Shown here: in pieces, positions 8,901 through 17,580 of the stretch
Position numbering within the stretch: position 1 is the stretch's first letter
Layout of the letters: each line of letters opens with the position of its first letter
Virus record (IMG/VR): IMGVR_UViG_3300013126_000094
Location: 1 to 37,848 of that record
DNA from: a virus
Direction: 5' to 3' (one strand)
DNA: 37,848 nucleotides
The notes under the pieces: model-generated
What the model was told of the DNA's origin: nothing
Database searches by the model: none
What the model saw: only the letters and a program-made list of their open reading frames with translations
Made by a program: the position numbers and the translations under genes

Positions 8901-11900
8901 TTTGTACCAAATTTTGCATTACCACAATCTTTAATGGCAAAATATTTTCAATACTTAGGTAAAACAGGATCATTAACTCAAGCCGTAAGACCAACTGTTG
9001 CAGCAGGTAGTTTAGGCACAGGAGCTTCTCAAGCTAATATAGCCATATTGCAAAAATCTATAGATAAAATAACTTCTGCTTTTGATAAAGGATCAATAGA
9101 TGTACAAAAAGCTACTCAATTAATTTCTAATAGAGTTCAAACATTCTCTGGTGCATCTGGTAAAGGTTTAGATAAAATCGAAAAATCAATTACTGATACT
9201 TTATCTCGTAGAGAAGGTTCTGCTGGTAAAGGATTTGTTGGTTCTTCATTTGCAAGAGCCAGAGATTTAAATGCTAGATTTGAGTCTAGTAAATTTGGCA
9301 AATTTAGCGAAGGATTACAAAATAGAGCATTGCTTGCTTCAATTGGAGCTCCTATTATAGCTCAAACAGTAAAAAATTTAGCAGGAGACCAGTCTACAAC
9401 AGGAAGAGTTCTTGGCGCTGGTGCAAGTGCGATTGGTGATGTAGCATCTTTTGCTGCAACTGGAAGTTTATTTGGTCCTATAGGTACAGCAGTTGGTGGT
9501 ACTGTTGGTGTTTTAACAGCTGGTATTAAAATATACGATGCATTTTTTGATAAAACAAATGAATTAACAAAAGGCTTTGAGAGTGCAAGAGAAAATTTAA
9601 ATCAAATGACCAGTGCTGTGCAGAATATTAATTCTGCTACAGAAGCTTTAGACAGATATGCTCAAGGTGATTTTGGCGGAGTAACAGATCCAGTAACAAG
9701 AGCTAATCTACAACAGAAAGCTGAAAATCAATTTGCAGAAGGTCTTGCAAAGCTAGATGAAGAAACTAGAAAGAAATTTTTACAGGCAAGAACAGAAGGC
9801 AGAACAGCAGATGCTCAAGCTTATTTAGGACAAGCTTTAGAAAGAGCTCAAAAGCAAGCAGCTGAAAGACAATCATTACTTAGCCTTTATGAATTAAGAA
9901 AATCTGGAGTATTTAAAACTGCTCAAAGAGAAGGTATCGAAGGCGCAGCAGCTCGTATGAGAATTCAGCAAGAAATTCAGCCTATAACTCAAGGGCTTAA
10001 TGTGCAACAATTACAAGAGATATTAGCTGCTAATAATAAAGATCAAATAGAAGCAATATTAAAGACTGCAATACCAGGAAATACAGAAGATTTTTATAAA
10101 GGATTTGCAGATTTACTTGTAACTAATAAAGCTTCATTGAACGAGCAAATTCAAATCAAACAAAAGATAGAAGAGCAAAAACAGTTATTAGCTCAACAAT
10201 TAAAAGAAGGTAAAGCTCAACCAATTACCACATTAGAAGGACTAAGAGCAAGATATACAACAGGCGTAGCACAAAAAAGTAATCTTGATTTAACTGGTGG
10301 AGTAAATTTTGGTCAAGGTGGAATATTTGAAGAACTACAGAAACAAAGACAAGAAGCTATCACAAATCCAGTAATACAAAACTTAACTGCATTAGGAGTA
10401 GAGTTTAATGATAGCGCTAAAGCTGCAGAATTAATGAATAGATTTCACGAAGAAGCTGCAAAGATTGGCGGAGAGTACAACAGAGGACTTATCAGCTTAA
10501 CAGAAGCTTCTGGTAAATTAAAATTAAAATTTGATGAAATAATGCTCAAAGAAAACGCTGGAACAATGTTCTCTAAAGAAATCGCTGATCAGAACATGTC
10601 TATACGTAGAGAGAAAATTAGATATGGGATGTCTGGTGGACTTGATCCATTTGGATCTTTTATGGATGCATTTGGAGATAATGCAAAAACAACAGCAGAT
10701 AAAATTAACATGTCCTTTGCAAATCTTGCAGAAAATATGCAAACAGGTTTTGAAGATGCATTTGGAGCTTTTGTTGATGGCACTAAAACTGCAGAAGATG
10801 CTTTTAGAGATTTTGCTTTAAATATTTCTCAACAAATTATTAAAGAACAATTTAGTATTGGACTTAGAGGCTTACTAGGAGGACTTGCTGGCGGTGGCGG
10901 ATACGGAGGAACATCTGAAAGTGGATCTGGTGGTTTACTAGGAAGTTTATTTAAAGGATTTTTTGGTGGTGGATTTGCGAAAGGTGGAAAAGTAAGAAAA
11001 TATGCTACAGGCGGATATGTTGATGGTGGAAGTGGAATCAGAGATGACGTACCAGCACTATTACAAGATGGAGAATATGTATTAAGAAAAAGCGCAGTAA
11101 ATAAATATGGTTTAGGAATGTTAAATGCTCTTAATCGAGGAGGCAGAGTTAGAGGTTATGCCGCTGGCGGATCAGTAAGAAATTTATATGCTAATACATA
11201 TGATTATTATGGTGCACAAGGAGAGTTATTAACTTCTCCATATTTACCAGAAGCATTTAAGAGAACTATAACAAGTCCAGAGGAATTAGGAAATGTTCCA
11301 GCTTTATCGGGCAGATTAAATATAGCAGATATTTTAAGTAGTAGAGCAGCTGTTAACGAAGAGAATCCAATGGTTGCGTTAAGAAATGAAAGAGCTTTAG
11401 GAATGCTTAATTATCAACAACAGGTAAGTAATTTTAAAACTGGATATAATGAACAAATGCGACAGGTTGAAGAAGCTAGGAAACAAGCTCAAGCAGAAGC
11501 AGATCGAATTAACTCAGAGAGAATGGCTGCTTACAATAGACAAAGAACAGGAACATTAATTGGTGGTTTATTAAGCGCAGGTTTAAGTGCTTTTAGTGGA
11601 TTATCTAGCGCGGGATATTTAGGTGGAGGTATGCAGGGTTTATTTGGCGGAGGAGGTGGCGGTGGAGGATTTGGAAATACTTTATTTGGTGGAATAGAAA
11701 AGATAAGTAATTCTTTCTTAAATGCATTTATGGCTGGTGGTCAAAGCGGTGGAACAATAGGGGGATTTTCTAAAGATCAAGAAAAAATGATTACTGAAAG
11801 AATTGAGAGCGCTCAAACATCTGGACTTTTATCTCGACAAGATATGTTCAATAGATATCCTCAATTTGGTCAACAAACTTTTGGTTATCCAGGCGCATCT

Positions 11901-14504
11901 TTTAGTCCAGTTTCAACAACTGGTGGATTTATGTATAATGTAGGTCTTGGAGCACCTGCTGGTTTACAAACTACATATCAATCTAATCAAGATTTTTATA
12001 GAGTACTATCTGCAAGCCCTACTCCTCCAGTTGGTAGCTCTGCTGTTACTAGAGGATTAATGACAGTTGATCAACAAAGAATGGCAGCTTTACAATATTA
12101 TTCTAATCCAAACATAAATCCTTTTGGATTTGCTAAAGGAGGATTAGTCAAAGGATATCAAATTGGCAATAGAGTAAGAGGCGCTGGATTATCACAAGCA
12201 GTTATAAATAGTATAATGAGATCAGAAGGAAAAATGGGTATTCAATCTGGCAGACAAGAATACTTCGGTTTTAGATCTGGAACAAGACAATTTAGAGAGA
12301 TTCAAATGGTTGCTCAAAGATTTGGTTTAGATAGTCCAGTCACAAGAGATTTAGTTGGACAATTATTAACAGAAAGAGCAACGAAAGCAGGAGCGTTAAA
12401 CTTTAGCGATGCAGGTGTGCAAGCTGCCGTAATGAGTATGGCGCATATGCGTGGTGAAGGTGGAGCCCAAGCTATTTTAAATTCTGTTGCTGGATTACCT
12501 ATACAGAAAAGCGCCAAGCTAACTCAATCAACTATTGATAAAATCAATATGATGGACCCTCTTGTATTTCAATCTGCATTAAAACAGAAAAGATTAGCTT
12601 ATGATAAAGCTATATATGGAGATAGAATGGATAGTGTTGTTGTTCGTGGTCAAACAAAAACAGGAAGATGGTGGGATTTGTTTGGCAAAGGCTTAACAAG
12701 AAGATACGAAATGGAACAAGAATTATTTAGTGGCTTATCTGTACCAGAATTTAAAAACTTTGCTCAGAATGTACAAACCAGCACTCAAGTAGCTGGTAAT
12801 CAAGGTCCTAGCATGGGAAATATGGCTGCAATAGCAGGTCTCGGTATATTTGGTGCCTCTAAAGCAGGATTAGGTGGTGGCTACTATGGTCCAATGACAA
12901 ATGTAATGAGAAAAATTCCTGCAGGATCAAATCTTGGTCGAGCAGCTGCGCCAACCACAGCTGTAGCAGGGTCAGGAGGAGGAGTATTTAGCTCTTTATA
13001 TCAAAGATTTGGAATTAATCAGCCTATTACTCCTGCTACTCAAGCACCAAGAGCATCTGGTATAGCCGCTGGATTATCAAGATTAGAGCCTAGACAATTA
13101 GTTAATCCTGCAGAAGCAGCAAATATATTAAATTATGCAAGAAGTGGAGCCTTACAACCACAGCCTTCTTTACTTAGCCGTTCTCTCTCTAGTTTAAAAA
13201 ATGCTGGTGCTGGAGCCGCAAGACTCTTGGGATCAGCAAGGGGATTAGTAGGCGCAGATTTACTTTTAAATCCTAGTGTTGCAGGACCAACTCCAGGATC
13301 TGGAATAGGTTATGAAATTGAGATGGGATATAGAGATGCTACTACTGGACAATTGACTCCATTAGGCAGGAGAGTTTTAAACGAAGGATCAACACCATAT
13401 GGTGGACCATTGATGATTGCTGATCCTAGATCGCCCACAGGTGATGCTATAGGATTTAGAATATATTCCCCAGCAGATTTAGGATTATCTACTGGAAAAC
13501 AAGGAAATGATTTTTACGCTTCTGTAGGAGCTAGTTTATCAAGAGGTCAAAAAGGATTAGAAAGATTTGCTCCATTTTTTGGCCCTAAGAATAATGATTA
13601 TTTTAGATTTGGAAATACTGCTCCTGCTTTCACTGGAAAATCAACTTATGGAGAATATGGATTTAAAAATTATTTATCATATTTAGGTTATGGTGGATCT
13701 AATTATGGATTGGGATTACCAACTAGAGGATTATATACTCCAAATGCATTAAGCCCATATTCTTTTGCTAGTAGATACTTTAGTGGTTTTGGTGGTTTTG
13801 GTTCATTTGGAATTCCATTTGCAAGTAGTAATTATTTTGGTACAGGAAGTAGATTAGGTATTCAACCAAATTGGGTAGCAAGAGCTACTGGTGGGCCAAT
13901 CTATGGCGGTTCCTCTTATAAAGATGATGTTCCAGCTATGCTTATGGGTGGAGAATATGTAATTAGAAAAGATGTTGTAGATAGAATGGGAGAGCCATTC
14001 TTTAATCGCCTTAATCGTGGACAAATATCTGGTTTTGCAGAAGGTGGACCAGTAGGCACAGGTCTTCCATCTATTGGCACAGGAGTCGGTGGTAATCAAC
14101 AAGACAATTCTAAAACTCAATTTGTAGAAGCTTTATCTAAATTGCTTAAAGGATTAGAACAATTGAATCGAACTGTAGAAGAGCAAACTAGAGAGATGAA
14201 AGACAAAACTGAAACTGAAGTTTCTCGTACAGAAGGAGAAAGTGCTGGAGGTGGCGTAACTAATAATATTAACATTAATGTAAGCGTAGATCAGAATGGC
14301 CAAACCACAGAAAATAGTAAACAAGAAAGTCAAGACCAAGGTGGAGATGACATGTCTGATCAAGAAAAATTCAAGAAGACACTAGAGAGATCAAGAGTAC
14401 TCGCAGAATTACTTAGACAGCAGATATTAAAGGTACTTGTAGAAGAACAGCGTCCAGGCGGAGTACTCTATCAAGGGTCTAAGGGTCGTGATCTAGGGCG
14501 TTAA
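5988..14504 (+). CDS. Tail tape measure protein with embedded enzyme-like domains (2838 aa)
   Basis: A very long protein that would fill the tail tube and set its length. Residues about 1-360 match the TP901-type tape measure core (LTANTSQLERDV, then KSLTDINVILN, ARQGLTLEQTLKRT, TARGGAVIGNSLKTIFTRVQ). Four GF[IV]PNF hexapeptides occur at residues 549, 632, 898 and 971. Between the second and third is a possible PD-(D/E)xK-like region (G820-N-A-F-E824, D843, D871-F-K873). Hydrophobic Gly-rich stretches occur near 420-450 and 1160-1200. Two copies of the DDVPA...GEYV[IL]RK motif common in tape measure C-terminal regions begin at residues 1686 and 2646. Residues about 2065-2190 resemble a lysozyme-like domain (R-S-E2080-G). 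The Gly-rich run near 1885 looks like a linker. The C-terminus is coiled coil followed by a basic tail. The stop overlaps the convergent gene in a TTAA palindrome. Confidence 0.93.
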   Translation: MAGNIGDVQLNLTANTSQLERDVASALKRLESKGFNLGSGINARAFTQPLGRITGAANEFQKSLDASNARVIAFGASAGAIYNVQRAFTALIGSTIEVQKSLTDINVILNASSKTLGQFGDQLFDIAKNSGQAFSTVATAAGELARQGLTLEQTLKRTSDALILARLSGLDAASSVEALTASINSFNNSALDSTQIVNKLASVDAAFAVSSADLAEALKRVGSSAQDVGVSFDELLAIVASVNQTTARGGAVIGNSLKTIFTRVQRTDVLDQLQALGIAVRDLNGNTAPAIQILTGLAQKFDQLGDAQRSQVAELVGGVFQINVLKAALGDLSREYSIYGNALKISTGASNEAIKRNEELNKTLSALINRTVANLTKVSSEIGGLTLAPAIEKVLGSINFALEGFDVKGDGIGSKIGKGILEGIGSFISGPGLAILLGVFAKIFANLSKFVVDAARATLGLNKEAQVQAQIQERINNILAQNPQLVQNIVNKQISLLQVEKDILTVIQAQSQARQQSSAIAANLAKGLSARGVTVEQGMITTGRAKSQGFVPNFNANKEIMGAISGGYMPGQVRSMNIPNYGRVTYNTAEEVKRFPGLSQPGILPPEQSEAGKKYKEKFKNKYGVNPYANQGFIPNFVGRPTTKAQTDLMIKKGYVKASGNELQQYLKTREGSAEGKQLGVVEQYGSYWVPESKYNKLVFSSKANLERIAKDQGGRYARPYALVYPGFKETMAFETNGTPKGSKNPIGFYAVPFPGELKSKRNTMLGPGIYGNAINALVESSSKFLTGLAGVSPQVVKTAEFKRYLKSNISQDQIGSLVGNAFEGGILAALNIVPSDRTRVLDLTAKELTQLGKTFKIPYLANHAYTGGGDFKNSLSRENRNSMAEKIINSGMGKAFGFIPNFSPLDRALNTENKMGGRGVLDYKDGIGFYVRDGKTQPNFAAVLRDHPEGIKSAIQNSKMMQGLTNSSAGFVPNFALPQSLMAKYFQYLGKTGSLTQAVRPTVAAGSLGTGASQANIAILQKSIDKITSAFDKGSIDVQKATQLISNRVQTFSGASGKGLDKIEKSITDTLSRREGSAGKGFVGSSFARARDLNARFESSKFGKFSEGLQNRALLASIGAPIIAQTVKNLAGDQSTTGRVLGAGASAIGDVASFAATGSLFGPIGTAVGGTVGVLTAGIKIYDAFFDKTNELTKGFESARENLNQMTSAVQNINSATEALDRYAQGDFGGVTDPVTRANLQQKAENQFAEGLAKLDEETRKKFLQARTEGRTADAQAYLGQALERAQKQAAERQSLLSLYELRKSGVFKTAQREGIEGAAARMRIQQEIQPITQGLNVQQLQEILAANNKDQIEAILKTAIPGNTEDFYKGFADLLVTNKASLNEQIQIKQKIEEQKQLLAQQLKEGKAQPITTLEGLRARYTTGVAQKSNLDLTGGVNFGQGGIFEELQKQRQEAITNPVIQNLTALGVEFNDSAKAAELMNRFHEEAAKIGGEYNRGLISLTEASGKLKLKFDEIMLKENAGTMFSKEIADQNMSIRREKIRYGMSGGLDPFGSFMDAFGDNAKTTADKINMSFANLAENMQTGFEDAFGAFVDGTKTAEDAFRDFALNISQQIIKEQFSIGLRGLLGGLAGGGGYGGTSESGSGGLLGSLFKGFFGGGFAKGGKVRKYATGGYVDGGSGIRDDVPALLQDGEYVLRKSAVNKYGLGMLNALNRGGRVRGYAAGGSVRNLYANTYDYYGAQGELLTSPYLPEAFKRTITSPEELGNVPALSGRLNIADILSSRAAVNEENPMVALRNERALGMLNYQQQVSNFKTGYNEQMRQVEEARKQAQAEADRINSERMAAYNRQRTGTLIGGLLSAGLSAFSGLSSAGYLGGGMQGLFGGGGGGGGFGNTLFGGIEKISNSFLNAFMAGGQSGGTIGGFSKDQEKMITERIESAQTSGLLSRQDMFNRYPQFGQQTFGYPGASFSPVSTTGGFMYNVGLGAPAGLQTTYQSNQDFYRVLSASPTPPVGSSAVTRGLMTVDQQRMAALQYYSNPNINPFGFAKGGLVKGYQIGNRVRGAGLSQAVINSIMRSEGKMGIQSGRQEYFGFRSGTRQFREIQMVAQRFGLDSPVTRDLVGQLLTERATKAGALNFSDAGVQAAVMSMAHMRGEGGAQAILNSVAGLPIQKSAKLTQSTIDKINMMDPLVFQSALKQKRLAYDKAIYGDRMDSVVVRGQTKTGRWWDLFGKGLTRRYEMEQELFSGLSVPEFKNFAQNVQTSTQVAGNQGPSMGNMAAIAGLGIFGASKAGLGGGYYGPMTNVMRKIPAGSNLGRAAAPTTAVAGSGGGVFSSLYQRFGINQPITPATQAPRASGIAAGLSRLEPRQLVNPAEAANILNYARSGALQPQPSLLSRSLSSLKNAGAGAARLLGSARGLVGADLLLNPSVAGPTPGSGIGYEIEMGYRDATTGQLTPLGRRVLNEGSTPYGGPLMIADPRSPTGDAIGFRIYSPADLGLSTGKQGNDFYASVGASLSRGQKGLERFAPFFGPKNNDYFRFGNTAPAFTGKSTYGEYGFKNYLSYLGYGGSNYGLGLPTRGLYTPNALSPYSFASRYFSGFGGFGSFGIPFASSNYFGTGSRLGIQPNWVARATGGPIYGGSSYKDDVPAMLMGGEYVIRKDVVDRMGEPFFNRLNRGQISGFAEGGPVGTGLPSIGTGVGGNQQDNSKTQFVEALSKLLKGLEQLNRTVEEQTREMKDKTETEVSRTEGESAGGGVTNNININVSVDQNGQTTENSKQESQDQGGDDMSDQEKFKKTLERSRVLAELLRQQILKVLVEEQRPGGVLYQGSKGRDLGR
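7632..8915 (+). repeat. Tape measure segment bounded by four GF[IV]PNF repeats
   Basis: The hexapeptide Gly-Phe-Ile/Val-Pro-Asn-Phe is encoded at 7632, 7881, 8679 and 8898. DNA copies differ (for example ggatttgttcctaatttt and ggttttattcctaatttt), so the peptide rather than the nucleotide sequence is conserved. The repeats bracket segments of about 80, 265 and 70 residues. They may act as protease or folding boundaries or as tags docking to the tube lumen; the function is not known to me. Confidence 0.7.
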
Positions 14505-17500
14505 CAACTTTCGTTATTATTAAATATAAATGTTTGTTCTATTTTATCGTTACTCTTATCTATCATGTATATTCTAATACCAAAAGTTTGTTGGTTATCT
14601 ATCCAAGAGCTATATTGATCTGCTATATTATCAAAAAGGAATTTACCTCTCTTAGAGAAGCTCATATCTGGAATAGAGATATATAAAGGATAATTTTTTA
14701 CAATATCATCAAATACATAACTATCTATTATATCAGAAGCTTTCCAAGATATATTATTCACATCATCAATTTGTTTCATATAGACTATTATTTTATATAA
14801 AGTTACATTATGCTCTGGATATAACACTATTCCAAAATTTAAATCATTAGATGGTACGGTTGGTTTTCTGTATTCTATAACATGATTATTAGATGAGTAA
14901 TCTAGAGCTTTATATCTCCAATTTAATGATCCTAGAACATAGTTATTTGTTCCACCTATTTTACCAAATTGATAATTATTATCCTGATTAGCTGGATATT
15001 TACTTAAAATATAGAATTGTTTATATGGAACTCTTCTGGTTAAGATATTCGTTTCTTCTACGCAACAGCCTTTTAAGCAATCTGTTTCATTATTTAATAT
15101 GCTATACGGACATTCTTTTAATATATTAAATTGATTATTTTCAAAGTCTGAAGCTATTAGGTAAAAATCTCCAAAAAATGGCTTATCAAATTCATCTTCA
15201 ATTACTTTAAATCTTGTTGGATATACTAAGAAAGATATCATCTTTTTAGAATCAATGATAGCTTTAACATCTACATTTTGCCCAAATAATACTGGATCTG
15301 TATCTATTCCGCAAGAAGAAACAAATTTAGCTACAAAGTAATGATAATTTACTCCTTCTATCTCTTTGATTCCTTTTTCTAGGATAGTGTCTGTTCCAGA
15401 TATGCCTTGAACAATAAAGTCATCTGCATCTGGTATATCGAGAATAAACTCTACAATCGCATAAGCATCCTCTTTTTGTATGCCAACGCTTAATAATTTC
15501 ACACTAACAATATTTTTAGATTTAAAGTAATTTAAATCATTATTAATGCTTTTAAAATCTGCTGTACCTGGTGATTCTACATCCCCAATATTTCCTGGAT
15601 CATAAACTCCCAAGTATGAAGGGCTATCATTAATTCCAGACGTTGGAACATCTTCTGGAGATAAATATTCACCAGTATTTAAAGAGTTATATTTATAACT
15701 ATCTAAGCACCTATATGTAGTTTTATATTTAACATCACTTGGAAAATTACCATCAATTTCAGCATTTGCTTGAGGAAAATAATCAAAAAATTGAGGCCCT
15801 GATCCAACACCATCTCTATCAAAATCTAACATTCTTGCCCCATATTTATTCAAATTATCATTTCTATATTTTTCATTTGGCCAAGCTATGTGAGGATAAC
15901 TTTCTGGAGTAAAGAAATAAACTAGACCTTGATAACTAGCTGCAATCGTAGATGTATAATTTTTATTATCTTTAATGAATTTATTTAATGTTACATACTT
16001 ATCTATAAGTGAAGTATTATTAATATAATACAATATAGATTGTAAACTATATCTTGATATTTCTAAATATTCTGATAAAGCGTTTGCTTGTAAGCTATTT
16101 AAATAATATACTTTAGCAGAAAATATATTATCTTTTAATAAAAGACTATCTGGATTAAGATATGTTGTTAAACGATATTTTGATTCATTTTGGCTATCTA
16201 TGAGATCTATTTTATAATTCTTTTCTGTATTTGAATCTATCTTATCAAGATTTCTTAAGAATATAAATTCATCATAGTATTCTTTATCATTTATTACATT
16301 AATATTATCTTGATATTTTTGTGGTAATATTATGATGGAATTTAAGCCTATATCTATTGGTAACTTACCTTTAATATCAAATATCATTTCGTTATCTTGT
16401 CCACGACTATAGTTCTTAAACATATTAATTATATCTACGCGAGCAATGCCTTTATGTTGAATTTTAAGAATTTTATAGCCATCTTGATTGGTATATCTTT
16501 CTAAATCACTATTATTATTAACATTACCTCCAGCCGAGGAGAATCCATCTTCATCTATAACTTCTGAAACAATATAATAAGAATCATAATGTCCAGGCTC
16601 TTCTATTTTAACGAAATTTTTTGGCAATTCGCCAGATTGACCCGTAGCGTTTAATATTTTATTTAAAAATGTTCCAGATGTGTCTTCATTTGGATTAAGT
16701 AAAATAGTATTAGAATCGTCAATTCCTTCGACAAATTTCGCATTAGCTTCACTAAAAGATCTAAAGTTTAACTCATAATCAAATATAAAATAACGATCAT
16801 TCTCTGGAGGTAAGGCAGAATACTCTCCAGTGCTATAAATTCTAGTATTAGATATAGATATAGAATTTGCAGAAAAGCTTTTATCTATAGTTTTTCCTAG
16901 CGAAGAAGCAAAGTAGACGTCGTTTGAATAGTTTCTTAATAAGCTCTGGTCAAATAATATACCGCTATTATTTTCCAGTGCTGGGATTACTCGATTATAT
17001 ACGCCTAATTGTTGATTTCTGAAAGTTCTACTAAAGTCTTTAGTAAATATTTTTTCGTTTATTTGAACTTCTTCTACTGCGGGTGATATATAATTTATTT
17101 GATAGCCTATTAAACCAAAAGGCATTTCTGTAGTTGCTGAATTTTGATTTAAAACAGGAGTCATTCCTCCAGATATAATTCCAAAACCTAAATCCTCTTC
17201 TCTATCATAATAGTTTAAATTTTGAATGTTTATTTCTTTAATTGGTTTCTGATGTGGAATAATTCCTGTATATAATATGCCTGTAGATTCCAATCCTTGA
17301 GTATTTTGGCAGAAGATAGTTAAATAATGAAGTCCTGTTGTCTCTGGTATATAATAAAAATATTTTTCTTCTTCGCTGTAATCAATCTGACCTATAAGGT
17401 ATCTATTATCATTGCTATCTGGCTCTATACTATAATTATCAGTATCTAAATATATATTATATGATTTTATATTCTCTATGTTTTCAATTGGTTTTAGATT

Positions 17501-17578
17501 GACTCTAAATCCTTTAGAGTTCTTAGTAATATTTACTATATCTATTTCTACTAACGGTAATTTTGTTGGATTATTCAT
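14501..17578 (-). CDS. Tail fibre-like protein downstream of gpJ (1025 aa)
   Basis: A 1025-residue beta-rich protein with no signal peptide, encoded two bases after the gpJ-like stop (TAA AT ATG). Residues about 8-100 look like a fibronectin type III or Ig-like domain (GFRVNLKPIENIENIKSYNIYLD, then GLHYLTIFCQNTQGLESTG). In lambda gpJ such domains follow the core on the same chain, so this may be the detached distal half of the central fibre. A DFDRDGVGSG segment in the middle resembles a calcium-binding loop. Near the C-terminus a Cys-rich stretch (CPYSILNNETDCLKGCC) precedes a beta-rich terminal domain. The exact fold and receptor are unknown. The gene converges on the tape measure gene and shares a TTAA with it. 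Confidence 0.6.
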   Translation of the reverse strand: MNNPTKLPLVEIDIVNITKNSKGFRVNLKPIENIENIKSYNIYLDTDNYSIEPDSNDNRYLIGQIDYSEEEKYFYYIPETTGLHYLTIFCQNTQGLESTGILYTGIIPHQKPIKEINIQNLNYYDREEDLGFGIISGGMTPVLNQNSATTEMPFGLIGYQINYISPAVEEVQINEKIFTKDFSRTFRNQQLGVYNRVIPALENNSGILFDQSLLRNYSNDVYFASSLGKTIDKSFSANSISISNTRIYSTGEYSALPPENDRYFIFDYELNFRSFSEANAKFVEGIDDSNTILLNPNEDTSGTFLNKILNATGQSGELPKNFVKIEEPGHYDSYYIVSEVIDEDGFSSAGGNVNNNSDLERYTNQDGYKILKIQHKGIARVDIINMFKNYSRGQDNEMIFDIKGKLPIDIGLNSIIILPQKYQDNINVINDKEYYDEFIFLRNLDKIDSNTEKNYKIDLIDSQNESKYRLTTYLNPDSLLLKDNIFSAKVYYLNSLQANALSEYLEISRYSLQSILYYINNTSLIDKYVTLNKFIKDNKNYTSTIAASYQGLVYFFTPESYPHIAWPNEKYRNDNLNKYGARMLDFDRDGVGSGPQFFDYFPQANAEIDGNFPSDVKYKTTYRCLDSYKYNSLNTGEYLSPEDVPTSGINDSPSYLGVYDPGNIGDVESPGTADFKSINNDLNYFKSKNIVSVKLLSVGIQKEDAYAIVEFILDIPDADDFIVQGISGTDTILEKGIKEIEGVNYHYFVAKFVSSCGIDTDPVLFGQNVDVKAIIDSKKMISFLVYPTRFKVIEDEFDKPFFGDFYLIASDFENNQFNILKECPYSILNNETDCLKGCCVEETNILTRRVPYKQFYILSKYPANQDNNYQFGKIGGTNNYVLGSLNWRYKALDYSSNNHVIEYRKPTVPSNDLNFGIVLYPEHNVTLYKIIVYMKQIDDVNNISWKASDIIDSYVFDDIVKNYPLYISIPDMSFSKRGKFLFDNIADQYSSWIDNQQTFGIRIYMIDKSNDKIEQTFIFNNNESC

Positions 17579-17580
17579 AT

